Below are positions 56,648 through 64,000 of a DNA stretch of 64,000 bases, piece after piece (positions within the stretch are counted from its first letter, which is position 1; each line of letters begins with the position of its first letter). Location of the stretch: NCBI GenBank assembly GCA_003233305.1, contig QILI01000006.1, positions 1 to 64,000 on the forward strand, given 5' to 3'. The position numbers were made by a program, and so were the translations under genes. Source of the DNA: Mizugakiibacter sp. GTDB taxonomy: Bacteria; Pseudomonadota; Gammaproteobacteria; Xanthomonadales; Rhodanobacteraceae. A model generated the notes under the pieces. That model worked only from the letters and a program-made list of their open reading frames with translations. It ran no database searches and had not been told where the DNA came from.

Positions 56648-57700
56648 TCAGCCAATCCAATACAAGCCGAGCATGCCGACAAGGAATAGCCATCCGGTGA
56701 GCAGAATGCCGAGTAGCAGAGGGCGCCGGCCTAAAGCCCGGACTTTGGAGATTCGCGTTTCCAGACCGATGGCCGCCATCGCGCCACCGAGTAGTAAATC
56801 GTCTCCAGAGGCCACCAGATGGTGTATTCCGGGAGTCAACGGATAGAGGCTGATCAGGCCGCTGAGGGCTACAAATCCGAAAGCGAACCAGGGTAGCTGA
56901 ACGCGAACCTGATGAGGGTGGTCCTGGTGGCGACGCAACCACCATCCCAGCACCAACAGGGCCGGGGCGAGCATGATGACACGCCCCAGTTTTACTACGA
57001 TGGCCACTCCGGTGGTGGTGTGGCCAATGCTATCGCCGATGGCCAGAACCTGCCCGACGGCGGGTACGGTGGCCCCGACCAGGGTGCCGAATCCGGATGG
57101 ACCAAGATAACCCAGAAAATGGTGGTACAGCCAGGGGTCAAAAAAGATTTCCAGCGTTGATAACAATATGACTACGGCAATTGCTGCGGCAATTTTACTG
57201 TGCTCGGCGTGAATCATCCGGGCTAAAGCCAGAATTGCTGCGACTCCGCAGATGGCATTGCCGAAACCCAACAGCAGGGAGGTGTCCCGATCCAGCCCCA
57301 GAACCCGTCTGCCAAGGAAAATTCCCAGTCCCAGTGTCGATACGACAATAAAGGCATCAAGCAGCAGCCCCGTCAGGCCGATACCGGCGATGGCGGTCAA
57401 TGAAATCCGTGCGCCATACAGTAAAATACCGAGGTTCAGCAGGCGGTGCTGAGCGATCCCCACCCCGGGTTCAATGTGCTGGGGTAAGCGTTCACCCAGT
57501 AGTGCCCCGATGGCAATGCCGATGACAATGGCCAGCATGAGTGGGTCGACGCGGTACCTGACCAGCAAGGGTTGGCGAGCCAGCCATAGACTCAAGGCGC
57601 CGATTGCCAAAGCCAGTGCCAGGCCAGGGATAATGCGTAGCAGGTGGTGGGGGATACTGTGTTGGAGCGCCACTTCGGGGTGGGGTTGGGAAACAGGCAT
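56648..57700 (-). CDS. YeiH-family putative sulfate/sulfite exporter
   Basis: A 350-residue membrane protein with about ten helices. The family hallmarks are IGIAIGALLGERLP, LNLGILLYGARISL, the motif GFGNAICGVAAILAL and LSTLEIFF. YeiH proteins (UPF0324) are putative sulfur oxyanion exporters. It is divergent from a YeiE-like LysR regulator 96 bases away, the same pairing as in Enterobacteriaceae. The ATG at 57700 follows a TTG; no strong ribosome site. The transported species is family knowledge, not proven. Confidence 0.87.
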   Translation of the reverse strand: MPVSQPHPEVALQHSIPHHLLRIIPGLALALAIGALSLWLARQPLLVRYRVDPLMLAIVIGIAIGALLGERLPQHIEPGVGIAQHRLLNLGILLYGARISLTAIAGIGLTGLLLDAFIVVSTLGLGIFLGRRVLGLDRDTSLLLGFGNAICGVAAILALARMIHAEHSKIAAAIAVVILLSTLEIFFDPWLYHHFLGYLGPSGFGTLVGATVPAVGQVLAIGDSIGHTTTGVAIVVKLGRVIMLAPALLVLGWWLRRHQDHPHQVRVQLPWFAFGFVALSGLISLYPLTPGIHHLVASGDDLLLGGAMAAIGLETRISKVRALGRRPLLLGILLTGWLFLVGMLGLYWIG

Positions 57701-57796
57701 CAAATAGGAGCGATCTGGTGACAGGGCCGAGCATTTTCGATGCTGGAAGATAATATAGAAATACGCTATTTTTTATCATCGCGATAAGATGTCCTT

Positions 57797-58696
57797 ATGA
57801 TAGGTATTAGCCCACGGCAACTGGAAGTCTTTGTCAGCATTGCGGTTACCGGTAGCGTGCGTGCTGCTGCGGATTCTCTGCACCTTACCCAACCGGCGGC
57901 CAGCATGGCTTTGGCCGGTTTGGAAAGACGTATAGGTGTGAAATTGTTCGATCGGGTCAGCCAAAGGCTGCATTTGAATGAATGTGGACGCAATTTATTG
58001 CCACTGGCTCAGGATACGCTTCGGCAGTTGCAGGAAATAGAAAACGTCAGTCACTTTACTGAGGGCCAGGCGCTATGCGGCGATCTGCGCATTGGTGCCA
58101 GCAATACCGTGGGCAGTTATCGGGTACGTGAACTGCTGGGCGATTTCGTATCGGCCCATCCCGCTGTAGGAATTTGTTTGGCCGTAGACAACACCAAGCA
58201 TATCCTTGGTAAATTGCTGGATTACAGTTTGGATATTGGCTGTGTCGAGGGCCCGGTGACGCAGGTTGGGGTGGATGTACTGCCTTGGCGTGAAGATCGT
58301 CTGGTGGTCTGCGTGCGTCCTGACCATCCGCTGGCTCACAAGACTTCCCTGCAGCCTACGGATTTTGCTGACGTACGCTGGATTCTGCGCGAACACGGGT
58401 CGGCTACCCGAGCTTTGGTCGAACATGAGCTGACGCACTTGCCGAGTGGTGTGAATGTTCTTGAGTTGGGTCACAGCGAGGCAATCAAACAAGCCGTCAT
58501 TGCTGGTCTCGGCTTGGCTTGCTTGCCCAAAGTGGCAGTACGTGATGCGGTTGTAGTGGGGGATATCGTGTGTCTGGATACACCGTTTCTGGATCTGCAA
58601 CGGAGCCTGTCTCTGGTACTGGTGCAGGGTCGTTACCGTGGTGCGCTGATCAAGACGTTTCTGGCTTCAGCACTCAATGCAGAAGCAGCAGGGTAG
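57797..58696 (+). CDS. LysR-type regulator (YeiE-like)
   Basis: A 299-residue LysR regulator: winged helix with QLEVFVSIAVTGSVRAAADSL and QPAASMALAGLERRIGVKLF (recognition helix AASMALAGLE), then the ligand domain (LRIGASNTVGSYRVRELL). Placement opposite a yeiH gene and the QPAASMAL style of recognition helix suggest the YeiE type, which controls sulfite detoxification in enterics. Its 3' end overlaps the convergent mgtE gene by 23 bases. Confidence 0.87.
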   Translation: MIGISPRQLEVFVSIAVTGSVRAAADSLHLTQPAASMALAGLERRIGVKLFDRVSQRLHLNECGRNLLPLAQDTLRQLQEIENVSHFTEGQALCGDLRIGASNTVGSYRVRELLGDFVSAHPAVGICLAVDNTKHILGKLLDYSLDIGCVEGPVTQVGVDVLPWREDRLVVCVRPDHPLAHKTSLQPTDFADVRWILREHGSATRALVEHELTHLPSGVNVLELGHSEAIKQAVIAGLGLACLPKVAVRDAVVVGDIVCLDTPFLDLQRSLSLVLVQGRYRGALIKTFLASALNAEAAG

Positions 58697-60035
58697 ACAG
58701 AGCGAGAAACGAGGCAAAGCCACAGCTGTCGGTGACCGTGGTCAGGATGACCCCTCCGGCGAGTGCCGGATCGACCCCGATTCGCTTCAAAATCAGGGGG
58801 ATATAGACACCCGACAATGAGGCAGCCAGAAGATTGATGATCATGGCTGCGCCGAAAGCCAGAGACAGCAGCGAATCATGAAACACCAGCCATGACAGGC
58901 TGCCGACCACCAATGCCCAAAGTACCCCATTGGCCATACCAACCAGTACCTCCTTGCGCAGTAGCGGTAGGGCATTGGTAAAGCCCACCTGTCCCAAGGC
59001 CAGGGCACGCACCATGATGGTCAGTGTCTGGGTGCCAGCGATGCCACCCATGCTGGCAACGATAGGCATGAGCACGGCGGTGGCCACCACTTTCTGCAAC
59101 ACCGCTTCGAAGTTGCCTATGACCCATGAAGCAAAGAATGCCGTCAGTAAGTTGATGCCCAACCAGATGGCTCGGCGTCGGGCACTGCGCCGGACCGGTG
59201 CGAACAGATCTTCTTCCTCGTCCAGACCGGCGGCACCGTAGACTTGGTGTTCGGCCTGAGCCCGGATGATATCGACCACATCGTCGATGGTGATCCGGCC
59301 CAGCAGAATATTGTTGGCATCGACCACCGGAGCGCTGTACCAATCATGGTTGGCGAATAGTTCTGCGACCTGATCCTCAGAGGTGTCGGCCCGGATTGCT
59401 GCAAGGTTTTCGTCCATGATTCGATTAAGTGGGGTATCCGGGTCGGCGGTCAGCAGACTGGCCAGGCGTAATTGCCCAAGGTGGGTACCGCGACGGCTCA
59501 CCACATATAGGGTATCGGTGGATTCGGGAAGTTCCCCCCGTAGGCGCAAATAGCGCAGTACGACATCCACCGAGACGTTGGCGCGGACGGTAACCACATC
59601 GGTATTCATCAAGCGCCCGGCGGTTCCTTCGGGATAGGCCAGCATATGTTCCAGGCGTTCGCGGTGCAGTCGGTCCATGGACTTGAGTAACTGGTCGACA
59701 ACTGTGGCGGGCAGGTCGTCGATGAGTTCGGCCAGATCATCAAGTTCGAGGCTACCGGCTGCGGCGATGATTTCATCGTCATCCATGCCGCGCAGTAGAC
59801 TTTCGCGAACCTCGTCGTTGACGTGAACGAGAACCTCGCCATCGTCGCTGGGATCGACCAGTCCCCAAACTACTTCGCGCTTGGCAGGCGGCAGCGACTC
59901 CAGCAGGTTGGCGATTTCTGCCGGGGTGAGGGTATTGATCAGGCGTCGCACCGGTCCCAGCCGGCCCGATTCCAACGCATTGGCCAACAGTTTTAGACGT
60001 TCAGCGATGCGGGTCTCGCGACTGGTTTCGACCAT
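58674..60035 (-). CDS. mgtE: Magnesium transporter MgtE
   Basis: A 453-residue channel: N-terminal helical domain (ANLLESLPPAKREVVW), two CBS domains for Mg sensing (ITIDDVVDIIRAQAEHQVYGAAG lies after the second), and five C-terminal helices with MPIVASMGGIAGTQTLTI and GGVILTTVTDSCGF. Mg2+ inside the cell closes the pore. Last gene of the hprK-rapZ-ptsIIA-ptsH-ptsI-mgtE set, 73 bases after ptsI; the 3' end overlaps the LysR gene. Confidence 0.94.
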   Translation of the reverse strand: MVETSRETRIAERLKLLANALESGRLGPVRRLINTLTPAEIANLLESLPPAKREVVWGLVDPSDDGEVLVHVNDEVRESLLRGMDDDEIIAAAGSLELDDLAELIDDLPATVVDQLLKSMDRLHRERLEHMLAYPEGTAGRLMNTDVVTVRANVSVDVVLRYLRLRGELPESTDTLYVVSRRGTHLGQLRLASLLTADPDTPLNRIMDENLAAIRADTSEDQVAELFANHDWYSAPVVDANNILLGRITIDDVVDIIRAQAEHQVYGAAGLDEEEDLFAPVRRSARRRAIWLGINLLTAFFASWVIGNFEAVLQKVVATAVLMPIVASMGGIAGTQTLTIMVRALALGQVGFTNALPLLRKEVLVGMANGVLWALVVGSLSWLVFHDSLLSLAFGAAMIINLLAASLSGVYIPLILKRIGVDPALAGGVILTTVTDSCGFASFLALSTLLLLH

Positions 60036-60107
60036 GCTCGTATCCGGTTGACAGCAACTGAATTATTGCCGTATCAGCGTGGAGGTGTTGTCACGCAAGA
60101 GTAACAG

Positions 60108-61850
60108 TCAAACGGTGGAGGTAACGATTTGCTGCAGCAGAGACTCGACTTCCTGTAGATCCGTAGCGTGTTTCAGACGTGGAGCCAGGCTCCGAAGAGT
60201 GTGTACATCGAGACGGGCCAGCTGCTCGCGCATGGCCGGTAAGCGAGATGGCGACATACTGAATTCGGTAACGCCGATGGCGAGTAACAGTGCCACACAG
60301 GCGGGATCACCAGCGATTTCACCGCATACGCTCACCGGTTTTCCAGCGCGGTTGGCTACGCTGATGACCAGGGCTACCAGGCGCAGCAGGGCAGGGTGGC
60401 GTGGGTCGTACAGATTGGCCAGTTCGCCATTGTTGCGATCAGCAGCCAGCACGTATTGAGCCAGATCATTGGTGCCCACGGCGAGGAAATCGACTTCTTT
60501 CAGCAAGCCACGAATTCCAAAGGCGGCCGCCGGCACTTCGATCATGGCCCCAATAGGCGGCAGTTGATCGGTTACCACGATGCCTTCATTACGCAGTTCT
60601 TCCAGGTAGGTCTGGGCCAGAGTACGGACTTCGCGCATTTCCTTGGCCAGACTGACCATGGGGATCAGGATACGTAGAGGTCCCAAGGCGGCAACGCGGA
60701 GAATGGCCCGAAGTTGGGTACGGAAAACTTCGGGACGACGCAGTGACATACGCACTCCACGTACTCCCAAAGCCGGGTTTGGTTCACTTCGACCGGCAAG
60801 GCCGGTACCTACGGTCTTGTCAGCACCCAGGTCAAGGGTCCGTACCGTGGCAGGCTTACCGCAAAGACCGAATACCAGCTCCCGCAGGTTGGCGTATTGC
60901 TCTTCCTCGTTTGGCAAATTGGGACGACTCAGATAAAGAAGTTCGGTGCGATATAAGCCGATTCCCGCTGCACCGTACTGATGAGCTTCTTCAATCTCAT
61001 GGGGTAACTCGGCATTGGCATACAGGAACAGCTCGATACCATCACGTGAAAAGCATGGACCCTGCGTGATGGAAGTGTGGCGTGCGCTTTGTGCTCGTTG
61101 TCGTTGCCAGGTGCGGTAGCGGGCAAGATCCTGGGCGGCGGGGTGCAGGACGGCTTCTCCCGACTCGCTATCGAGCAGAACCAGATCACCATCACGCATG
61201 CAATCGAGTGCGTTATGTACCCCGATTAACATGGGCAGGTGCAGGCTACGGGCTAGGATAGCGGCATGCGAGTAGCGGCTGCCGAGGCCGGCAATGATAC
61301 CTTGTAGTCCTCTTCTCGCCAGAGCGGCGATGTCGGCAGGTGATGGATTCTCGACGACCAGAAGTTCGCCGACGCGTGCCGCTAAACGCCGCTCCTCATC
61401 ACTTGCACCGCCGGGTTCAAGAGCCGCCAGGACCCGGGCGATAACGTGATCGAGATCTTCGCGACGACTGCGCAGGTAGGGATCGTCCATGGCCTCGAAG
61501 ACGGCTGCCAGCCGGTCTCGTTGCGCCATCAGCGCATTCTCGGCTCGATAGCGTCCTTTGCAAATCATGTCGTGCAGTCCCGACAGCAGTTCCGGATCTT
61601 CGAGTAGCAGCGAATGCGTATTGAGGAATGGGTCGGCTTCTTGGGCTAGCACCCCCCGAAGTTGCGAGCGCAAGGCCTGCAATTCATCACGAGCCTTGGC
61701 CATGGCCCCATCAAGCCGCTTGATTTCAGTTGCCGTGGCGCCGGCTTCGAGGGGCCGCTTATCCGGGTGAAAACGTCGGGGCTCCACCATGCGTACCCGA
61801 CCAAAGGCCATACCCGGGGCGGCGTTGTGGCCGTGGAGCGTTTGTCTCAT
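60108..61850 (-). CDS. ptsI: Phosphoenolpyruvate-protein phosphotransferase (PTS enzyme I)
   Basis: Passes phosphate from PEP to HPr. 580 residues: N-terminal HPr-binding domain, the phospho-His195 in GLGSRYSHAAILARSL, and the C-terminal PEP-binding barrel with GIGLYRTELLYL, GVRGVRMSLRRPE, MIEVPAA, FLAVGTNDLAQYVLA and VCGEIAGDPA. It follows ptsH by about 30 bases. No sugar permease gene is nearby, so it belongs to a regulatory PTS. Confidence 0.96.
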   Translation of the reverse strand: MRQTLHGHNAAPGMAFGRVRMVEPRRFHPDKRPLEAGATATEIKRLDGAMAKARDELQALRSQLRGVLAQEADPFLNTHSLLLEDPELLSGLHDMICKGRYRAENALMAQRDRLAAVFEAMDDPYLRSRREDLDHVIARVLAALEPGGASDEERRLAARVGELLVVENPSPADIAALARRGLQGIIAGLGSRYSHAAILARSLHLPMLIGVHNALDCMRDGDLVLLDSESGEAVLHPAAQDLARYRTWQRQRAQSARHTSITQGPCFSRDGIELFLYANAELPHEIEEAHQYGAAGIGLYRTELLYLSRPNLPNEEEQYANLRELVFGLCGKPATVRTLDLGADKTVGTGLAGRSEPNPALGVRGVRMSLRRPEVFRTQLRAILRVAALGPLRILIPMVSLAKEMREVRTLAQTYLEELRNEGIVVTDQLPPIGAMIEVPAAAFGIRGLLKEVDFLAVGTNDLAQYVLAADRNNGELANLYDPRHPALLRLVALVISVANRAGKPVSVCGEIAGDPACVALLLAIGVTEFSMSPSRLPAMREQLARLDVHTLRSLAPRLKHATDLQEVESLLQQIVTSTV

Positions 61851-61879
61851 TGCCTTCTTTTCCCTTATAGAAGTGGGTC

Positions 61880-62149
61880 TTATTCGGTCTCGTCAAACTT
61901 GTTCTGGAACAGGTTGATAACAGCGGCCAAGGCCGCCTCGGCTTGTTGTCCTTCAGTACGCACCGTCAGGAGACTGCCAAGACTTGCCGCCAGCATCATC
62001 ACGCCCATGATGCTCTTGGCATTGACTTCACGGCCTTTGGCGCAAAGCCATACCTCGGCATCAAATCCCTGTACCCGTTGGACCAGTTTAGCGGCGGCGC
62101 GGGCATGTAAGCCAAGGCGGTTGCTGACGGTAATATCCTGTTTTGGCAT
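61880..62149 (-). CDS. ptsH: Phosphocarrier protein HPr
   Basis: An 89-residue HPr with the enzyme I phosphorylation site His15 in NRLGLHARAA and the regulatory Ser46 in NAKSIMGVMMLAAS, which HprK phosphorylates. Both sites are intact, consistent with the hprK gene in the same cluster. It passes phosphate to the EIIA-Man protein encoded 150 bases upstream. Confidence 0.96.
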   Translation of the reverse strand: MPKQDITVSNRLGLHARAAAKLVQRVQGFDAEVWLCAKGREVNAKSIMGVMMLAASLGSLLTVRTEGQQAEAALAAVINLFQNKFDETE

Positions 62150-62298
62150 GTCGTTTCCGGGGAGCTATATTGGCCGGGAGTGAAGGGCGCATGGTGTATC
62201 CGCTTGGCAGCATCGCATGATGCTTCTTTGCCGGGGTGAGCGGTTAGCTATCGACGTCATGCTGGTTGTGGTCTGGATACTAAGCCAAGGGAAGGTGT

Positions 62299-62688
62299 TC
62301 ATCGGTCAACCCGTACCCCGTCGCGTCCGCCGCAGACCGCAATCTCTGCCAATTCTGATAAGGGCCGTTCAGCGTAGTTGAGTACCCGTAACAACATGGG
62401 CAGGTTCAGTCCGGATACGCAGCGGGTGTTCAATCCTGCCTTGTGCAGGCGCAGCGCCACGTTACAGGGGGTAGCTCCGAACAAGTCGGTCAAGACCAGA
62501 ATCCCATCGCTTTGTTCGAGTCGGCGACCAAGATTTGCGGTATTGAGCAAGGCTGTTTCGGGGTCGGTATCGGCACCTATTTCAACGGATTCGACATGCA
62601 GCGGCAAACGGGTGAGGACGTGCCGAGCCGCCTCAATCAAGGCCGCCCCGATCTTTTCATGGGTAACCAGAAGTACACCAACGCTCAT
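62299..62688 (-). CDS. PTS fructose/mannose-type EIIA protein
   Basis: A 129-residue mannose-class EIIA with the phospho-accepting His10 in GVLLVTHEKIG and the conserved ILVLTDLFGATPCNVALRL. No EIIB, EIIC or EIID partner is seen, so it probably has a signalling role, as in other proteobacteria with an incomplete PTS. It starts 4 bases after the rapZ stop. Confidence 0.94.
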   Translation of the reverse strand: MSVGVLLVTHEKIGAALIEAARHVLTRLPLHVESVEIGADTDPETALLNTANLGRRLEQSDGILVLTDLFGATPCNVALRLHKAGLNTRCVSGLNLPMLLRVLNYAERPLSELAEIAVCGGRDGVRVDR

Positions 62689-62691
62689 GAC

Positions 62692-63561
62692 TCATTCCAG
62701 CTCGCGGTGAAAACAGAGAACTTGTGGATACAACGGTCGAAAGTGTTCAGCAAGTCTTTCGACCAGATAGACCGAACGATGACGCCCACCCGTACAACCG
62801 ATACTGACCGTGACATAGCTGCGATCAGCATGGACAAAGTGTGGCAGCCAAGTCTCCAGAAGTGTGCGTAAATCATCGAGGTAGCGTCCAGCCAGGGGTT
62901 GGGACTGTAGATAGGTACGTACCGCGTGGTCCTTGCCAGATAACGGGCGCAGAGCGGGGTCCCAGTGTGGGTTGGGTAGACACCGGGCGTCAAAGACGAA
63001 GTCGGCATCCGCTGGCAACCCCCTACGGAAAGCGAATGATTCAAACATCAGCGTCAGTCCTTCACCACGGATGCCATATTCGGTAGCGATCCACCCACGC
63101 AGCTGATGTACGTTCATCGTGCTGGTATCGAGTTGGCGATCGGCAATGTTGCTGAGCGGTTTGAGCAAGGTACGTTCGTGGGCGATGGCCCCGGACAGGG
63201 ACAGGCCAAGAATGGATAATGGATGGCGCCGCCGGGTATCCGAGTAACGTTTCAGCAGTACTTCGTCACAGGCACCCAGGAAAATCAATTCAGCAGGGGT
63301 CCCCGCACCAGCCAGGGCGGCCAGTATCCCGGGGATACGCTCCATCTCGCCACCACGGTTGCGGATATCCACACCCAGGGCGATACGCCGTGGTCCTTGG
63401 GGGTCCCCAGTGAGGGTCTGGACCAGTGCCGGCATCAGTTCTGCAGGGAGGTTGTCTACGCAGTAATAGCCCAGATCCTCGAAGGTTCGCAGGGCAATCG
63501 TTTTACCGCCGCCGGACAGTCCTGACAACACGACCAGATGAGTGGATTCAGTACCTTTCAT
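62692..63561 (-). CDS. rapZ: RNase adapter / nucleotide-binding protein RapZ
   Basis: A 289-residue P-loop protein with VVLSGLSGGGKT (Walker A), YCVDNLPAEL, FLGACDEVLLKRYSDTRRRHPL and the C-terminal SIGCTGGRHRSVYLVERLAEH. In E. coli RapZ directs RNase E to the small RNA GlmZ and thereby controls glmS; whether that applies here is open, although glmS is at the left end of this window. Four bases separate it from hprK. Confidence 0.95.
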   Translation of the reverse strand: MKGTESTHLVVLSGLSGGGKTIALRTFEDLGYYCVDNLPAELMPALVQTLTGDPQGPRRIALGVDIRNRGGEMERIPGILAALAGAGTPAELIFLGACDEVLLKRYSDTRRRHPLSILGLSLSGAIAHERTLLKPLSNIADRQLDTSTMNVHQLRGWIATEYGIRGEGLTLMFESFAFRRGLPADADFVFDARCLPNPHWDPALRPLSGKDHAVRTYLQSQPLAGRYLDDLRTLLETWLPHFVHADRSYVTVSIGCTGGRHRSVYLVERLAEHFRPLYPQVLCFHRELE

Positions 63562-63565
63562 TGCT

Positions 63566-64000
63566 TCACCATGGGGGTAGTTTTTGCAGTTGATGGGCCT
63601 GTCTGTCCATGAACGCCTGTGCTGGATCGATACCCTTGCTCTTCAATATGTGACTGCGTACGGCCGCCTCGGCCAATACCGCAAGATTACGCCCCGGGGC
63701 GACTGGAATGGTGATAACCGGCATTGCTACATCCAGGACGGTGCGATATCCGGTGATGCCGGTCAAGCGCAGCAGGCCATCCTTATCGGAGATCGCCTCC
63801 AGCGGTTTCAAATCGAGTATTAGACGCAGGTATTTGGAATCTTTTACTGCCGTATGATCAAACATTTCACGAACATTGAGTACCCCCAAACCACGTACTT
63901 CAAGCAGATCGCGTAACAGCTCGGGACAGGTACCGTCCACGATATCCGGTGCGACCAGGGTGAATTCGGGGGCATCGTCGGCAACTAACCGATGGCCACG
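63566..64000 (-). CDS. hprK: HPr kinase/phosphorylase (partial, C-terminal part)
   Basis: The last 144 residues of HprK; the gene enters from the right edge. It begins [13 protein letters not shown], the conserved part just after the P-loop, and contains the signature [18 protein letters not shown] and [18 protein letters not shown]. The enzyme phosphorylates and dephosphorylates Ser46 of HPr. The P-loop itself is outside the window. The protein ends [10 protein letters not shown]. It is the first visible gene of the regulatory PTS operon. Confidence 0.95.
   Translation of the reverse strand, partial: RGHRLVADDAPEFTLVAPDIVDGTCPELLRDLLEVRGLGVLNVREMFDHTAVKDSKYLRLILDLKPLEAISDKDGLLRLTGITGYRTVLDVAMPVITIPVAPGRNLAVLAEAAVRSHILKSKGIDPAQAFMDRQAHQLQKLPPW

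Overview
The window looks like a chromosomal segment of an acid-adapted, facultatively anaerobic gammaproteobacterium. Gammaproteobacterial gene orders support this: thrS-infC-rpmI-rplT-pheST-ihfA-merR, queA-tgt-yajC-secDF, ribH-nusB-thiL-pgpA, and hprK-rapZ-EIIA-ptsH-ptsI-mgtE. Several traits recall Xanthomonadales: a fused aspartate kinase/diaminopimelate decarboxylase, a MurD2/MurL pair and the HprK-type regulatory PTS. The genus cannot be fixed from this sequence alone.

Layout. 1-3.2 kb: end of a probable outer-membrane barrel gene, glmS and a UDP-sugar epimerase. 3.4-6.8 kb: a small foreign-looking patch (metal-binding His/Cys protein, EamA transporter, cyclopropane fatty acid synthase) bordered by a broken toxin-antitoxin remnant on the left and an IS200-type transposase remnant on the right. 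7.2-14.6 kb: the translation and IHF operon, with infC starting at ATC. 14.6-21.6 kb: tRNA-Pro(GGG), proline iminopeptidase, a class III aminotransferase, an ABC exporter with a DesK/DesR-type two-component system and a small NrtS-like protein. 21.9-31.8 kb: tRNA queuosine and Sec genes, the amgK-murU peptidoglycan recycling pair (opposite strand), and riboflavin/thiamine/PgpA genes.

31.8-37.6 kb holds glutamate decarboxylase, two APC transporters (one GadC-like without the pH-sensing C-plug) and a SatP/YaaH-like membrane protein. 38.1-43.5 kb is a peptidoglycan stem-peptide operon, lysAC-murL-murD2. 44.1-51.6 kb is the most interesting block: a PhaC-like enzyme with a Cys nucleophile, acetate kinase, a MaoC(PhaJ-like)-Pta fusion, a phasin, a Usp protein, PhaB, a thiolase C-terminal remnant and a FabI-like reductase. 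It looks like a polyhydroxyalkanoate/acetyl-phosphate module. Two FNR-type boxes (48379 and 51613) lie in or just after it. A Crp/Fnr regulator with an FNR-type recognition helix but no FNR cysteine cluster lies at 55.5 kb, next to a P-type proton ATPase.

56.6-64 kb: a YeiH-type exporter with a divergent LysR regulator, then mgtE and the regulatory PTS operon, with hprK running off the window.

The long intergenic gaps between 34.5 and 52.4 kb contain at least two families of decayed ~100-bp repeats. No CRISPR array, prophage or intact insertion sequence was seen.
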